Assembly: GCA_963815045.1 (NCBI GenBank)
Contig: CAWFET010000002.1
Coordinates: 1,488,001-1,552,000 of the forward strand
Direction: 5' to 3'
DNA length: 64,000 nucleotides
Source of the DNA: DASUPK01 sp963815045
Lineage (GTDB): Bacteria > Actinomycetota > Thermoleophilia > Solirubrobacterales > 70-9
In this document: piece by piece, positions 62,510 through 64,000 of the stretch
How positions within the stretch are numbered: position 1 is the first letter of the stretch
Layout of the letters: each line of letters opens with the position of its first letter
The notes under the pieces: generated by a model
What the model saw: only the letters and a program-made list of their open reading frames with translations
Database searches by the model: none
Told to the model about the DNA's origin: nothing
Made by a program: the position numbers and the translations under genes

Positions 62510-63982
62510 ACCCGGTCACCGCAGCGAAGGGGGCCATGAAGCGGAACTCCAACGCACTGCTGCTGGTCGTCTGTCTCGGCCAGTTCATGGTGATCCTCGA
62601 CGTCTCGATCGTGAACGTCGCGCTGCCGTCCATCAAGGACGCGCTCGGCTTCTCGACCAACGGCCTGCAGTGGGTCCTGAACGCCTACACGCTGACCTTC
62701 GCCGGCTTCCTGCTGCTCGGCGGGCGCGCCGCCGACCTCTTCGGCCGCCGCCGGATGTTCTACACCGGCACCCTCCTCTTCTCCGGAGCCTCGCTGATCT
62801 GTGCAATCGCCCCCACCGCGGAGACCCTGGTCGCCGCGCGAGCGCTCCAGGGCATCGGCGGCGCGATCCTCTCCCCCGCCACCCTCGCGATCATCACCAC
62901 CTCCTTCGATGAGGGCCCGCCGCGGAACCGCGCGCTCGGGCTCTGGGGCGCCGTCGGCGCGATCGGCGCCACCGCCGGCGTCCTCCTCGGCGGCATCCTG
63001 ACCGAGGCCTTCAGCTGGCCCGCGATCTTCGTCATCAACATCCCGATCGGGGTGGGAATCGTCCTCTTCAGCACCAACCTGATCCCCGAGGGCCGCAGCG
63101 AGTCGGAGAACCGGCACTTCGATCTCCCCGGTGCGATCCTGGTCACGCTCGGGATGACCGCGCTCACCTACGGGATCGTCACCACCGACCGGCTCGGTTG
63201 GGGCTCCCTCGGTGTCCTCGGTCCTGTCGCGGCCGGGGCGGCACTGCTGGTGGCGTTCGGCCTGTACGAGAACAGCCTCACCAAGCACCCGGAACGGACC
63301 GCGCTCATGCCCCTGAGCGTCTTCAAGCTCCGCAACCTGCGCGCCGCGAACCTCGTGATCTTCCTGCTCTACGGCGCGATCTTCGGCTTCTGGTTCTTCC
63401 AGTCCCTCTACATGCAGGGGACGCTCCACTACAGCGCCCTCAAGACCGGCCTCGCTTTCGTCCCGATGACGGTCGCGGTCGGCACCGGCGCGACCCTCGC
63501 GCCGCGGCTGGCCAGGCTGATCGGCGCCCGCTGGGTGCTCGCCCTCGGAATGCTCTCGGCGACAATCGGGGAGTTCCTGCTGACCAGCGTCCACCCCGGC
63601 GGTAGCTACATCGCGAACGTGTTTCCCGGCGGGGTGCTCGGCGCGCTCGGCCTCGGCTTGGCCCTGGTGCCGGCGACGATCGTGGCGGTGCAGGGCGTCC
63701 CTCGTGCGCTGAGTGGACTCGCGTCCGGCGTGCTCAACACCTCCCGTTTCGTCGGCGCGGCACTCGGCCTGGCCGTGCTCAGCACGCTCGCCGCCAACCA
63801 CACCACATCGGAAATCGACTCCGGCACCTCCGCCGCGCAAGGCGCTGACGGACGGCTTCCAGCTGCAGTTCGGCGTCGGCGCCCTCTTCTGCCTCGTCGG
63901 GGTGGTCGCCGCGGTCGTGTTGCTCCGCCCGCAGCGCGAGCACGAGCCCGCGCCGGAGATGGCCAGCGCCGAGCGCGCCTAG
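62506..63982 (+). CDS. DHA2-type MFS drug efflux transporter (frameshifted near the end)
   Basis: This approximately 490-residue EmrB/QacA-type transporter has about 14 hydrophobic helices. Motif D1-like LGQFMVILDVSIVNVALPSI is in helix 1, GGRAADLFGRRRMF is the loop 2-3 motif A, and ALQGIGGAILSPATLAI and GPPRNRALGLWGAVGAIGATAGVLLGG follow (motif C). The frame is continuous from GTG 62506 to about 63835, then runs on without a stop. The expected last helix (FQLQFGVGALFCLVGVVAAVV) is in another frame ending at 63982, so a one-base excess lies near 63838. The gene is controlled by the divergent ArsR protein. Confidence 0.87.
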
Positions 63983-63999
63983 CGGCCGCCTGTGGCCGC
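63982..63999 (+). terminator. Possible hairpin after the MFS gene
   Basis: GCGGCC and GGCCGC form a 6-base stem with a GCCTGT loop directly at the stop codon of the transporter. Any following U-tract lies outside the window, so this is only suggestive. Confidence 0.3.
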
Positions 64000-64000
64000 G

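Noticed and set aside
1..64000. tRNA, rRNA, insertion sequence, prophage or riboswitch
   Set aside because: I read both strands for conserved stems, CCA-type acceptor regions, transposase motifs and leader structures and found nothing I could support.

Overview
The window is very GC-rich, with tightly packed genes, many 4-base or shorter stop/start overlaps and frequent GTG starts. Gene content (crotonyl-CoA carboxylase/reductase, TrpB2, PadR and DtxR regulators, a WS/DGAT acyltransferase, RTX-repeat secreted proteins with lysine/arginine-rich tails) suggests a soil actinobacterium, most likely the Thermoleophilia/Solirubrobacterales group. That placement is inferred from gene content only. 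I see no rRNA, tRNA, CRISPR array, insertion sequence or phage gene. No stretch over about 300 bases lacks a gene; the longest gap is 34315-34601.

Layout. 1-8.6 kb: end of an ABC solute-binding protein, a receiver-like protein, a c-di-GMP GGDEF-EAL-GAF protein, a DtxR-type regulator with an NRAMP metal transporter and a palindromic operator, YgfZ, a lipoprotein and a coiled-coil protein. 8.7-30.4 kb: enzymes of the ethylmalonyl-CoA pathway for C2 assimilation (Ccr, Ecm, a mesaconyl-CoA hydratase-like MaoC protein, an acyl-CoA dehydrogenase fitting methylsuccinyl-CoA dehydrogenase, and a malyl/methylmalyl-CoA lyase). They are interspersed with secreted proteins, ClpS, a second EAL protein, PadR and TrpB2. 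30.4-43.2 kb: an RTX protein, divergent pckG and ppsA, a WS/DGAT, and a 2-oxoacid:ferredoxin oxidoreductase operon (gamma-alpha-beta plus a GltD-like flavoprotein-ferredoxin fusion and a small membrane protein). 43.2-47.5 kb: a hypothetical protein, a double universal stress protein and a GNAT/ADP-forming acyl-CoA synthetase fusion. 47.5-61.8 kb: a group 3b-type (NADP-linked, Hyh-like) NiFe hydrogenase locus in two converging halves, hypF-hypC-SIS-hypD-hypE on plus and beta/cNMP/gamma/small/large/protease/NTF2/hypA/hypB on minus. 62-64 kb: an ArsR regulator divergent from a DHA2-type efflux pump.

How the genes may work together: C2 units could be activated by the ADP-forming synthetase and assimilated through the ethylmalonyl-CoA pathway, with C4 products drained by PEP carboxykinase. 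PEP synthase and the ferredoxin oxidoreductase connect pyruvate, PEP and low-potential electrons. The NADP-linked hydrogenase could vent or supply reductant. WS/DGAT points to storage lipid.

Caution: at least eight apparent single-base frameshifts interrupt otherwise well-conserved genes (near 2332, 3080, 45056, 47670, 49247, 51026, 58655 and 63838). They look like residual assembly indels, but real decay of the hydrogenase locus cannot be excluded. Frameshifted genes are listed as one feature spanning the whole inferred gene.
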